A stretch of 34,537 bases of DNA from Nonomuraea sp. SBT364 (GTDB taxonomy: Bacteria > Actinomycetota > Actinomycetes > Streptosporangiales > Streptosporangiaceae): positions 1 to 34,537 of the forward strand of contig NZ_LAVL01000088.1 of the NCBI RefSeq assembly GCF_001083785.1, written 5' to 3'. This document shows positions 16,546 to 24,116 of the stretch, in pieces. The translations under genes were made by a program, and so were the position numbers. The notes under the pieces were generated by a model. The model made no database searches and was not told the origin of the DNA. It saw only the letters and a program-made list of their open reading frames with translations. The stretch's first letter is position 1. Each line of letters begins with the position of its first letter.

Positions 16546-17828
16546 AGGACGGCCCCCACCCTCGTCCTGGGATCACCGGACGAGGCCGCCAGTTCCTCCA
16601 GCGCGTGGACCTGTCCGGCGGTGTCTCCTGCCTGCGGCCACGTCACGCCATTGACGACCAGCGTCATGGCGCGCGCGGATTCCTTGATGTCGAACACTGT
16701 CCTGTACGCGTCGCGGTCCTCCCTGGCGGAAGTGGTCCGGTTCCCGTCGCCCCAGTCGAACACGTCGGGAATGACGTGATAGTTGAGGTGGACCAGGCCG
16801 TTGACGGTGTCGCCGTCCCGTGACCGGGCCACCTCGCGCTGCATCCGTTCGAAGGCCCTGGGGTCGTACGCGCACGTGCGGTAGGAGCTGACGCAGGAGG
16901 CCCACGCCTCCCGCATGAAGCGCTCCATCGTGCTGTCGGGGTCCACGCGGATCGGTGTCACCGTGGCCAGTGTGTTCGTCGCGACGTAGGAGGCGCCCGC
17001 GACGGGAGGCGGCACCCGGAACAGCGTCCTGACCAGGACGGTGGTGAAGCCGTACTCGCGCGAGACGAGCAGGGCGATCAGCCCGGTCAGCACGCCGCCC
17101 TTCGGCAGGCCGAGGACGCGGGCGAGCCGGTCGACGTGCAGCTTCAGCGCCGCCGACCGGGTTCGGGTCTCGGTGGCGTGGGCCGTCGGCGTGCGGATGA
17201 CCTGGTCCGGTTCCACCGTCGAGAGCAGGCCGCGCATGTGCGCGATGTTGCGCGTGCCCGCCGCCAGGCGGCGCGGGGCCGACTCCAGCTCCGCGACCGT
17301 CAGCGGGTCCACGGCGGGTGGCAGGGCGCTTGCGGGCCGGCCCCTGATCAGCGCCCGGTACTCCTCGGCCAGCAGGGCGGCGCCGTGTCCGTCCACCGTC
17401 AGGTGAGAGGTGATCAGGACGCAGCCCCAGCGCCGGTCGGGTCGCTCGTAGAGCAGGCAGAGCGGTGGGTCGGTCTCGGGGACGAGAGTGGCCCGTCCCG
17501 TGAGGTACAGGCTGTGGATGCGCAGGAGGTTGTCCGCCGGCACGGCGGGCACGGGCGCTTGCCGGATGTCGAGCCCGGCCGTGTCGTCGACGATCTGCAG
17601 CCCGCTGCCGAGGGCGAACCTCGTGCGGAGGACGCCATGCCGCGCCTCCAGGACCCGAAGCGCCGAGGTGGCCGCGGAGCGGGTGTCCGCGCCGTGGCCG
17701 GGATCCAGGTCACGGATCATCACGAGCTCGGACAGCTTTCCGCCGATCTTGCCGAGCCACGTGATCAGGTCGGTCTGTCCCCAGGTCAGCGCTCCCGAGG
17801 CCATGGTTGATCCGGGGGCTCCCGTCAC
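16542..17828 (-). CDS. Free-standing NRPS condensation-domain protein 1
   Basis: A 428-residue acyltransferase of the condensation-domain fold. The active-site motif HHxxxDG is SHLTVDG here (His142, Asp146): the first His is replaced but the catalytic second His and the structural Asp remain. A FDWGDG segment sits where the DFGWG motif is expected. The GTG start at 17828 overlaps the glycosyltransferase stop (GTGA), the same spacing as the other joints of this operon. It should join a carrier-bound acyl group to an amine or hydroxyl. Being free-standing, it must act on separate carrier proteins or a free acceptor, possibly a sugar, given its neighbours. Confidence 0.8.
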   Translation of the reverse strand: MTGAPGSTMASGALTWGQTDLITWLGKIGGKLSELVMIRDLDPGHGADTRSAATSALRVLEARHGVLRTRFALGSGLQIVDDTAGLDIRQAPVPAVPADNLLRIHSLYLTGRATLVPETDPPLCLLYERPDRRWGCVLITSHLTVDGHGAALLAEEYRALIRGRPASALPPAVDPLTVAELESAPRRLAAGTRNIAHMRGLLSTVEPDQVIRTPTAHATETRTRSAALKLHVDRLARVLGLPKGGVLTGLIALLVSREYGFTTVLVRTLFRVPPPVAGASYVATNTLATVTPIRVDPDSTMERFMREAWASCVSSYRTCAYDPRAFERMQREVARSRDGDTVNGLVHLNYHVIPDVFDWGDGNRTTSAREDRDAYRTVFDIKESARAMTLVVNGVTWPQAGDTAGQVHALEELAASSGDPRTRVGAVL

Positions 17829-19060
17829 AGCGTCACCCGCCGGCGGGGGGCACTGCTGAGCAGCGACTCGAGCGCTCCCACGACCTGGCCGGCTCCGCCG
17901 TACCCGCCGCAGAAGCGGCGCATGGCGGCGTCCTGTGCCGCATGCAGCGGTTCGCGCGACGCCCTGCGCATGCCTTCGGCCAAGCCGTTCACCATCCGCG
18001 TCCAGACCTCGTCGCGCCGGCGGGCGTGGCCGCGTAGCCGCTCGGCGATGGCGAGGGTCTGCGCCAGGATGTCGCCGGTCGGCGACACCCGCCCGCCCGG
18101 GTCCACGAGCGCGTGCGGGAAGGCGCCGGCCGCCGCGCACTGCGCGATCTCACGGTAGTTGGTCAGGTGGCCGTAGTGCTGCTCGGGCAGGAAGACGAGC
18201 GGCGTGCCGTACGCCGCGCACTCCAGGGCTGTGGTGAGACCGGGCGGCGCCAGGCAGGCCAGCGCCGCGTTCATCGACTTCAGGATGGCTCCGTGTTCCA
18301 TGGGAGCCGGCTCGATCCTGCCGGGGACGCGGGCCCGGGCGAGCACGGCGGGGTTGCCCGCCAGCACGATCGGCTCCCCGGCGCCGTGGACCTGTGCCGC
18401 CTCGTCCAGGAGGACGCCGACCACCTCGACCCAGGCCAGGGCCGATTCCACGGGAACGAGCGGATTCACGATGCCGCTCGTGGTCGCCAGCCACCCCGTC
18501 CTGGGCGCGTGCGCGCGATGCGACAGGTCGACGATCGCGTCGACCGGCGTGACGTTCGGCAGGCCACGCAGCAGCCCCAGCCGTGGTGCCACCTTGGGGG
18601 CGCGCTGCGCGCAGGTGAGGTCGCTCAGGTGGTGCGCGATGTACTGGCTGTCGTGCAGCGTGATCGACCGCATGGCCTCCAGGCCGCCGGTCGTCACCAG
18701 GTGGCCGGCCGTCCGACGCAGATCCGCCTCCCGCTCGGGGGACCACGACCAGAACCAGTAGAGGCTGTCCACGTACAGGCACGGAACGTCGTTGATGCGC
18801 GCCCACAGGGGCAGGAAGGGATCCATGACGCTGATGGCCGCGTCGAACCCGCCGGGTGCGACGGCGGCGAGCTCCGCCATGGACCCGACCTCGGTGATCG
18901 AGGTGAAGGTGGCGGCGTTCGCCCTGGCGAAGGTGAGCGCCGACTTCTCGCCCACGAGGTGGCACTCGGCTCCTCGTCCGGCCAGTTCGGCGCAGACGGC
19001 GTGCAGTTTGGACGCGGGGCCGAAGCCGAAGGCCTCGGCGGTCACCAGCACTCTGGTCAT
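17825..19060 (-). CDS. Glycosyltransferase, GT-B fold (UGT/MurG-like)
   Basis: A 411-residue protein. The N-terminus MTRVLVTAEAFGFGPASKL is the Gly-rich start typical of UGT/MurG-like transferases. The C-terminal region ALACLAPPGLTTALECAAYGTPLVFLP corresponds to the nucleotide-sugar binding segment, followed by a His-rich HYGHLTNYREI loop. It lies between two condensation/ligase genes and three sugar-modifying genes, with 4-bp overlaps on both sides (19057-19060 and 17825-17828). It probably attaches the sugar made by those enzymes. The donor and acceptor are unknown. A 12-bp CCCGCCGGCGGG palindrome lies in its last codons (17836-17847). Confidence 0.75.
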   Translation of the reverse strand: MTRVLVTAEAFGFGPASKLHAVCAELAGRGAECHLVGEKSALTFARANAATFTSITEVGSMAELAAVAPGGFDAAISVMDPFLPLWARINDVPCLYVDSLYWFWSWSPEREADLRRTAGHLVTTGGLEAMRSITLHDSQYIAHHLSDLTCAQRAPKVAPRLGLLRGLPNVTPVDAIVDLSHRAHAPRTGWLATTSGIVNPLVPVESALAWVEVVGVLLDEAAQVHGAGEPIVLAGNPAVLARARVPGRIEPAPMEHGAILKSMNAALACLAPPGLTTALECAAYGTPLVFLPEQHYGHLTNYREIAQCAAAGAFPHALVDPGGRVSPTGDILAQTLAIAERLRGHARRRDEVWTRMVNGLAEGMRRASREPLHAAQDAAMRRFCGGYGGAGQVVGALESLLSSAPRRRVTL

Positions 19061-20070
19061 GCCTGCGGGCCTCTCCCTGTCGCGCGGTAGATCTGCTGGA
19101 GAAGCTCGACCATGCCGACCCCTGAGCGGGCGTCGGCCACGAGCGGCTCTCCTGAGGTGATGGCGGCCGCGAAATTGGCGATCTGACGGCGGTGGGAGAC
19201 GCCGTAGTAGCCGATGCCGGGTGCCGGCTCCATCGTCTCCGCCGGGTGCTCGACCGTCGCCACCGCGCCGGTCGCCCGATGCAGAGTGCTGGGGTGGTCG
19301 AGGTCGAGGCAGACGCTGCCGGCGCTGCCCACCAGCTCCAGCCTGGTGCGCCACAGCGTCGCGCTGCCCACCGTGACATTGAGCGTCACCGGGGTGGCGC
19401 CCGCGAGCAGCAGCGCGCTGAGCGTGTCCTCGGTCTCGATCACCTCGCCGAGCCGCGCCCGGCCCGCGATCGCCGCCCGCACCTCCAACGGGCCAAGCAG
19501 CGACCGGGTCACGTCCAGACAGTGGTAGCCCTGATTGACCAGTGCCGAGCCGCCTTCGCCCGCCCAGGTGCCACGCCAGTAGCTGTCGCTGTAGTAGTCG
19601 GCGGTGCGGGACGCCTCCAACGACACCTGCGCGTACAGGAGAGTGCCGAGCAGTCCCTGTCCGACCCAGCGGCGCACCGCTACGACCAGCGGGTCGTAGC
19701 GGTGCTGCGAGACGACCGAGAGGACCAGGCCGCGCTCCTCGGCCAGCTTGACCAGCTGCTCACCGTCCTCCTTCGACAGCGCCAGGGGCTTTTCCACCAG
19801 TACGTGTTTGCCCGCGAGCAACGCGCGCGCGGCCAGCCGGTGATGCCCGGCGTGGTCGACGGCCACCGACACGCTGGTCACCGACGGATCGCGCAGAACC
19901 CGCTCCACCGAGTCGGTGGCCGCGCCCACGCCGTGGGCGGCCGCGAAGGCGCGTGCCGTGGCCAGATCGCGGTCGCAGGCCCACGCCAGCTCGCCGTGCG
20001 TCAGAGCGCCGAAGCCGTCCGCGTGGTTGGGCGCCACGCGGCCACAGCCCACGATGGCGTGCCTGATCAT
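19057..20070 (-). CDS. Gfo/Idh/MocA family oxidoreductase 1
   Basis: A 337-residue NAD(P)-dependent dehydrogenase. It has the Rossmann motif VGCGRVAPNH, catalytic EKP (93-95) and the HxxD pair His183/Asp186 (GYHCLDVTRSLLG). The family oxidises or reduces sugar and cyclitol hydroxyls, commonly at C3. The ATG overlaps the isomerase gene stop (ATGA, 20067-20070). With the TIM-barrel protein and the second family member it forms a three-enzyme sugar-modifying set. Such sets can work through a 3-keto-sugar intermediate. Confidence 0.9.
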   Translation of the reverse strand: MIRHAIVGCGRVAPNHADGFGALTHGELAWACDRDLATARAFAAAHGVGAATDSVERVLRDPSVTSVSVAVDHAGHHRLAARALLAGKHVLVEKPLALSKEDGEQLVKLAEERGLVLSVVSQHRYDPLVVAVRRWVGQGLLGTLLYAQVSLEASRTADYYSDSYWRGTWAGEGGSALVNQGYHCLDVTRSLLGPLEVRAAIAGRARLGEVIETEDTLSALLLAGATPVTLNVTVGSATLWRTRLELVGSAGSVCLDLDHPSTLHRATGAVATVEHPAETMEPAPGIGYYGVSHRRQIANFAAAITSGEPLVADARSGVGMVELLQQIYRATGRGPQA

Positions 20071-20882
20071 CGGTATTCCTTCATGTACTCGACGAACTGC
20101 GGCAGCGCGACCTGGGGCTCGGCCAGCTCGGGATTCCAGTACTTCTCCCATTCCAGCGAGACCCAGCCGTCGAACCGCTTGCCGCCGATCCACCCCAGCA
20201 CTTCGCGCAGCGGCAGCCCGCCCTCGCCCATGAGGACGTACTTCCAGCCGTCGGCCGTCTCCGCCATGTCCTTGGCCTGGAGGTAGAGCAGCCACGGCCT
20301 GATGTTCTCCCAGGTCTGCGCGGCCTGCTCGCCTTCCAGGTAGGGGTTGCCCAGGTCCCACTGCACGCCGATCTCGGGGCCTTGGAAGCCGGTGAGCGCC
20401 TCGGCCACGAACTGACTGCACGACATGCCGCGGATGCCCGGTGCGTCACGAGAGTCGTGCAGTTCGAGTGCGAGGCGTACGCCCGTTTCACGAAGGTCGG
20501 CGCGCAACTCCTCCAGCGCCTCACGCAGCCACCCCGCGGCGCCGGCGTCCGGGGGGTGGGCGCCGGGGAACACCCGCAGGAACGTCGCGGAGAACGCGGC
20601 CGCCAGGCGCAGCATGGACCGTGTCTCCGCCAGGACACGCTCTCTGGCCGGTCCGGGTGGTGCCGCCAGATCGATGCTGCTGTCCAGCGCGGGTACGGCC
20701 AGACCGGATTCCGCGCAGGCGGCGGCGATGCGCAGGGCCAGTTCGGGCGGGAAGTCAGGGCCGATGATGTGACCGTCGACCAAGCGCCACTCGATGCCGT
20801 CGAAGCCATGACGCACGGCGGCGTCGACTGCTTCGGCCCAGGTCCAGCCGGGACAGCCGAGCGTGCTGAAGGCGAGCTTCAC
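20067..20882 (-). CDS. TIM-barrel sugar isomerase/epimerase (AP endonuclease 2 / xylose isomerase-like)
   Basis: A 271-residue barrel. Candidate metal ligands are Glu140 (LALELHDS), Asp176 (VQWDLGNP) and Glu244 (VSLEWEKYW). The usual His before the KD pair is Gln202 here (YLQAKDM), which may alter metal binding. The family isomerises or epimerises sugars and cyclitols through an enediol. The GTG start overlaps the upstream stop (GTGA, 20879-20882) and has AAGGAG spaced about 7 bases. Flanked by two Gfo/Idh/MocA genes, it probably acts on a keto-sugar made by one of them. Confidence 0.85.
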   Translation of the reverse strand: MKLAFSTLGCPGWTWAEAVDAAVRHGFDGIEWRLVDGHIIGPDFPPELALRIAAACAESGLAVPALDSSIDLAAPPGPARERVLAETRSMLRLAAAFSATFLRVFPGAHPPDAGAAGWLREALEELRADLRETGVRLALELHDSRDAPGIRGMSCSQFVAEALTGFQGPEIGVQWDLGNPYLEGEQAAQTWENIRPWLLYLQAKDMAETADGWKYVLMGEGGLPLREVLGWIGGKRFDGWVSLEWEKYWNPELAEPQVALPQFVEYMKEYR

Positions 20883-21919
20883 GTGAGACTCCTTATCGCT
20901 ACGCGGCACCGTTCCATGACCTCGATCTGGCGCCTGACGCTTTCTGGGGAGATGTCCAAGGGGCGGCCGTTCCGCAGGCTGTCGTGCAACCGCCGATACA
21001 GCCGGACGAGGCTGGCGGCATAGGTCTCGTCGTCCAGCCGGCACTCCTCCTCGGTCCACACCAGTTCCTCGGAGTCGTAGCCGCGGTCCGCCGGCGGCTC
21101 CCCGCTCACCTGGCGCGCGGGGAGAAGGTCGGTGTCCAGATAGCGCCACCGGAGGCGCTTCGGGCCTCCGGTGAGCGCGCCGCGTGTCCCCGTCACCAGC
21201 CATTGGTCCTGCGGGAAGGCGCAGGCGTTGCTGAATTCCAGGTCCACCGTGGGGCCGTCCGCGGACGTGAGGAGGATCTTGGCATGGTCCTCGGCGTCGC
21301 CGAGGCTCAGTGGGGTGCGCAGCCGTGAGCAGGTGACGTTCAGCCGGCCGCTGTCGCCGAGCAGGAGGAGCGCTTGGTCGAGGATGTGGCTGGCATCGTT
21401 GTTGATCATGCCGCCGCCGCACCGGTTGAGCGTCTGCCAGTCCCATCGCCTTCTGAAGGCGTGCCGTCTGATGGAGATCTGGATGATCTCGCCGAGCTTC
21501 TCCGATGCGATGACCTCGCGGACCTTCCGGAAATCGGCCGCGTACCTCAGGTTCTGGCTGCTGATCAGCGATCGGCCGGCCCGCTCGCTCGCCGCGAACA
21601 TCTCGCTCGCCTCGGCCGGGGAGAGCGCGAAGGGCTTCTCCACGAGGACGTGCTTGCCCCCGTCGAGTGCCTGGACGGCATGGGTCGCGTGCAAATGGCT
21701 CGGCGAGGCCACGACGACCAGCTCGACATCGCTGTCGGCCACCATTTCGGAGACCGTTGGATAACCGGCGCAGCCGTACTCGGCGACGGCCTCGCCGATA
21801 CGGTCGGCGACGGGATCCGTCGCGGCGACGAGCCGGAATTCGCCCGGCAATGCGGCGATGGCGGCCACGTGCAGGCCCCAGCCGGATCGGCCCAATCCTA
21901 TGACGCCCACGTTGATCAC
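20879..21919 (-). CDS. Gfo/Idh/MocA family oxidoreductase 2
   Basis: A 346-residue NAD(P)-dependent dehydrogenase. It has the Rossmann motif IGLGRSGWGLH, EKP at 94-96, and His178/Asp181 in NDASHILDQ. The GTG start at 21919 is chosen because AAGGAG sits 6 bases upstream; a longer frame to 21958 has no binding site. It is the first gene of the six-gene minus-strand operon (dehydrogenase, isomerase, dehydrogenase, glycosyltransferase, condensation protein, ligase), every joint of which is a 4-bp overlap. It diverges from the second carrier-protein gene. It probably oxidises or reduces the same sugar as its partner. Confidence 0.9.
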   Translation of the reverse strand: MINVGVIGLGRSGWGLHVAAIAALPGEFRLVAATDPVADRIGEAVAEYGCAGYPTVSEMVADSDVELVVVASPSHLHATHAVQALDGGKHVLVEKPFALSPAEASEMFAASERAGRSLISSQNLRYAADFRKVREVIASEKLGEIIQISIRRHAFRRRWDWQTLNRCGGGMINNDASHILDQALLLLGDSGRLNVTCSRLRTPLSLGDAEDHAKILLTSADGPTVDLEFSNACAFPQDQWLVTGTRGALTGGPKRLRWRYLDTDLLPARQVSGEPPADRGYDSEELVWTEEECRLDDETYAASLVRLYRRLHDSLRNGRPLDISPESVRRQIEVMERCRVAIRSLT

Positions 21920-21993
21920 GGCGCTCTCCTTCCGAAAAACAGCGCCCTCCCCGAGCATGTGAGAATCGAAGCCATTCTCGTCAAGGAGGCAAT

Positions 21994-22257
21994 ATGACTG
22001 CCGACGATGTCATGGAGACCGTACGCGCATTCCTGGCCGACGAAATCCTGGAGGACCGGAGCGCGATGCCGGCCGCCGACACCCCATTACTTGAATGGGG
22101 TATTCTCACCTCTTTGTCCACCATGCGGCTGGTGAGTTTCATCGCCCAGCGATATGGCGTGACCGTGCCGACCGAAGAAGTGGTGGGCGCCAATTTCCGC
22201 GACCTGGCGAGCATCGCCGGACTGGTCATCTCGTTGTCCGCAGCGCCTGCGTCCTGA
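21994..22257 (+). CDS. Acyl/peptidyl carrier protein 2 (with TTA codon)
   Basis: An 87-residue free-standing carrier protein. Ser40 in WGILTSLSTMRLV is the phosphopantetheine site; the usual Asp before it is Thr39. Residue 32 is a TTA leucine codon (22087-22089), so translation of this carrier could be a bldA-dependent switch. The start is ATG with AAGGAGG just upstream (21983-21989). The upstream 74-bp divergent gap contains a 6-bp inverted repeat (GAGAAT and ATTCTC, 21961-21979). The last 32 bp overlap the convergent condensation gene. The pattern resembles the small carriers that accompany free-standing ligases and condensation proteins. Confidence 0.87.
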   Translation: MTADDVMETVRAFLADEILEDRSAMPAADTPLLEWGILTSLSTMRLVSFIAQRYGVTVPTEEVVGANFRDLASIAGLVISLSAAPAS

Positions 22258-23791
22258 CGTCCCCCCGTCCCGCCGGCGGGACGCCGACGCGCACCACCGG
22301 CGGGACGACGAAGCGCTGCGCGTCCGCCCGCTCGGCGCAGTAGGCCTCCAGTTCCCCGGCCGTGACCCGGCCGAGCACGAACGCCTCGGCCCGCGCGGAG
22401 TCACCGCCGGCCCGCACCCGGGCGTCCTCCACGAGCGGATGGCTCAGCAGCAGGTCCCTGACGGCTCCGGGGTCGGCGAAAACCGTCCCGGCGGGACCCA
22501 GCGGAACGAGGCCGGGGGAGCGCCGTGCGGACACGCACTCCGCGTCCACGCTCTCGACACGCTCGGCCAGGCGCCGCATGATCGCCGCCGTGGTGGCCGG
22601 CGAGAACGACTTCCTGTCGAAGGCGATGCCGATGGAAACACCGTCCGGCCGCTCCTCCAAGTGCAGTGACACCCCGCTGGAACTGGACACCGGCGGATCG
22701 TAGGCGCCGGGCGAGACATCGAGTTCCCCGGGGGTGCGCAGATCCCTGTAGCCCTTGCCGTGCCTGAGGTTGGCCGCCACCATGACGCGCGGCTCGAACC
22801 CCCACGTGTGGGCGAGGTCGCGCCTGGCGCCGCTGAGCGTGGCGTCGTCGACGGAGGAGTGCCGAAGCGCGTCCATCAGCGTTCCGCGCACCTGAGCGGG
22901 AACGCCCCGCTCGGTCCGGTGCACCGTCATCGGCAGCACCAGGGTGAACATGCCGACGACCTGCCCCTGCGTGGCGCTCCTGGTGTCGACGGGCACGTTG
23001 ACGGTGACTCGGTCCTGCGGCGAGAAGTCGAGCAGCGTCGCGGCGACAGCGGCCAGCAGCCACTGGAAGCGCGTGCAGCGCTGCGTCCGGCAGGCCCGGG
23101 TGATCTTCATGAACGTGCCACCGGACACCTTGAACGCGTGGTAGTCGCATCCCCGCACCCCCTCTGACCGCAGCGAGAGGTGCGGGGACTGGTAGACGGG
23201 TGAGGACGCCACGACGGTGCGCCGCCAGTGGTCGCGTGCCGCGTCCGCATGCGGGCCGGCCGCACGCTGGGCGAGGGCGGCGGCGAAGAACCCGGCGCCC
23301 GCCGCGGCCTGCCCCGTGGCGCCGGCATAGCACTGCCACACCTGCTCGACCAGTAGATCCCTGCCCAGACCGTCGAGCACCAGATGGGGGAAGACGGCCA
23401 GGAAGGCGTGCAGGCCCGGCGAGTGACGCAGCAGGACGAACTCGAAGGGACGGTCCCGCGCCGGGTCCCAGGCGCGTGACAGCAGTTTCCTGTTGAGGCC
23501 GCGGACATACCTGTCGAACTGTTCCTCGGAGGCGCTCCGCACCTCCCGGCACAGGACCAGCCCCGGGCCGGAGGACGGGAGATCGCTCTGACGCAGCCCC
23601 GTCCGTGACTCGCGGACCACGACGCGCAGCGCCTCGTTACGCCGCACGACCGACTCCAGCGCCCCGGTGAAGGCCGCCGCGTCGAACGCGCCGCGCATCC
23701 GGTAGTTGAAGTACACGGGCGTGCGCACGTGCGGGTTCTTCCGGTCCGCGTGATAAATCTGCTCCTGGGCGAACGTCAATGGCGCATTCAT
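22226..23791 (-). CDS. Condensation-domain protein 2 with degenerate ANL C-terminal subdomain
   Basis: A 521-residue protein. Residues 1-425 are an NRPS-type condensation domain (start MNAPLTFAQEQIYHAD; active site FPHLVLDG with His136 and Asp140, the first His of HHxxxDG replaced by Pro). Residues 428-521 look like the small C-terminal lid of AMP-forming ligases (VRDLLLSHPLVEDARV, then GELEAYCAERADAQRFVVP). Where the ligase lysine should be (GKxD) it reads GRGDVR, so it cannot adenylate. The start ATG has AGGAAGG spaced 7 bases. It diverges from the precursor-peptide gene and shares its intergenic control region, suggesting joint function. Its 3' end carries palindrome copy 2. Confidence 0.8.
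   Translation of the reverse strand: MNAPLTFAQEQIYHADRKNPHVRTPVYFNYRMRGAFDAAAFTGALESVVRRNEALRVVVRESRTGLRQSDLPSSGPGLVLCREVRSASEEQFDRYVRGLNRKLLSRAWDPARDRPFEFVLLRHSPGLHAFLAVFPHLVLDGLGRDLLVEQVWQCYAGATGQAAAGAGFFAAALAQRAAGPHADAARDHWRRTVVASSPVYQSPHLSLRSEGVRGCDYHAFKVSGGTFMKITRACRTQRCTRFQWLLAAVAATLLDFSPQDRVTVNVPVDTRSATQGQVVGMFTLVLPMTVHRTERGVPAQVRGTLMDALRHSSVDDATLSGARRDLAHTWGFEPRVMVAANLRHGKGYRDLRTPGELDVSPGAYDPPVSSSSGVSLHLEERPDGVSIGIAFDRKSFSPATTAAIMRRLAERVESVDAECVSARRSPGLVPLGPAGTVFADPGAVRDLLLSHPLVEDARVRAGGDSARAEAFVLGRVTAGELEAYCAERADAQRFVVPPVVRVGVPPAGRGDVRTQALRTTR
22266..22283. promoter_or_regulatory. 18-bp perfect palindrome, copy 2
   Basis: Identical to the palindrome at 9730-9747, and read in the same frame (encoding VPPAGR) near the end of the condensation gene. 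It lies 9 bp after the stop of carrier protein 2, where the two transcripts converge. It could therefore act as a two-way terminator hairpin instead of, or as well as, a regulator site. Confidence 0.5.
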
Positions 23792-23851
23792 TTGATTGCC
23801 TTCCTGCGGGCGGAAATTCATTCGTCGCCGGTCGAACATCTCGACGCGACA

Positions 23852-23880
23852 TTGCCATTCGTAGCATTTGTTCCTACGCT
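23852..23880 (+). promoter_or_regulatory. Promoter of the precursor-peptide gene
   Basis: TTGCCA (23852-23857), a 17-base spacer and TACGCT (23875-23880) give one of the best -35/-10 matches I found. The start site would be near 23887, leaving a leader of about 32 bases. The surrounding stretch is AT-rich for this DNA. The divergent condensation gene must also be controlled from this gap (23792-23918). Confidence 0.6.
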
Positions 23881-23902
23881 GTCCGGCGTGAAATAGAAAT
23901 TC

Positions 23903-23912
23903 GAGGAGGTGA
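23903..23912 (+). promoter_or_regulatory. Near-perfect ribosome binding site of the precursor peptide
   Basis: GAGGAGGTGA can pair over nine contiguous bases with the end of actinobacterial 16S rRNA and sits 6 bases from the ATG. It is the strongest Shine-Dalgarno seen in the window and decides the start of an otherwise easily missed small gene. Confidence 0.85.
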
Positions 23913-23918
23913 AATCCA

Positions 23919-24014
23919 ATGTTCGAATCCATCGACATCCGCGCGCTGCCGGACGAGGAGCTCGACGACCTGTTCGGAGGCTCTGAGGTCACGCTGGCCG
24001 CCAAGCACTCCTAG
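23919..24014 (+). CDS. 31-residue double-glycine leader precursor peptide
   Basis: ATG to TAG, 31 codons. Residues 1-21 form an acidic leader ending in double glycine. Counting back from the cleavage point: Gly -1, Gly -2, Leu -4, Leu -7, Glu -8 and Leu -12, which fits the classical double-glycine leader consensus. Cleavage after Gly21 would release SEVTLAAKHS. The core has Ser, Thr, Glu, Lys and His side chains that could be acylated, glycosylated, hydroxylated or cross-linked, but no Cys, so thioether rings are excluded. The gene has its own promoter, an excellent ribosome binding site and a terminator. The next gene is a C39-peptidase ABC exporter, the enzyme class that removes such leaders. 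No standard RiPP modifying enzyme is nearby. It may be a modified peptide product, a signal peptide or a scaffold. Confidence 0.82.
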   Translation: MFESIDIRALPDEELDDLFGGSEVTLAAKHS

Positions 24015-24035
24015 GAGCGCCGGGCAGTTGATACC

Positions 24036-24072
24036 GCGGTGTCGCGGCAGGTGATGCCGCGACACCGCTTTT
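24036..24072 (+). terminator. Intrinsic terminator / attenuator between precursor and exporter
   Basis: A perfect 14-bp stem (GCGGTGTCGCGGCA at 24036-24049 with its complement at 24055-24068) and a 5-base GGTGA loop are followed directly by TTTT. It lies 21 bases after the precursor stop and 44 bases before the exporter start. Partial read-through would give much precursor and little exporter, a common arrangement for peptide cassettes. Confidence 0.85.
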
Positions 24073-24116
24073 CGTCACCGGCTTTTCATCGGCAGATCGA
24101 CACAGGGGGCGACATC

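Noticed and set aside
23919..24014. Lanthipeptide or other thioether RiPP precursor
   Set aside because: The core contains no cysteine and no LanB, LanC, LanM or LanKC homologue is in the window.
23919..24014. Carrier-peptide (pearlin-type) scaffold extended by a peptide aminoacyl-tRNA ligase
   Set aside because: No LanB-like aminoacyl-tRNA ligase is present here. The idea survives only as a remote alternative if such a gene lies elsewhere.
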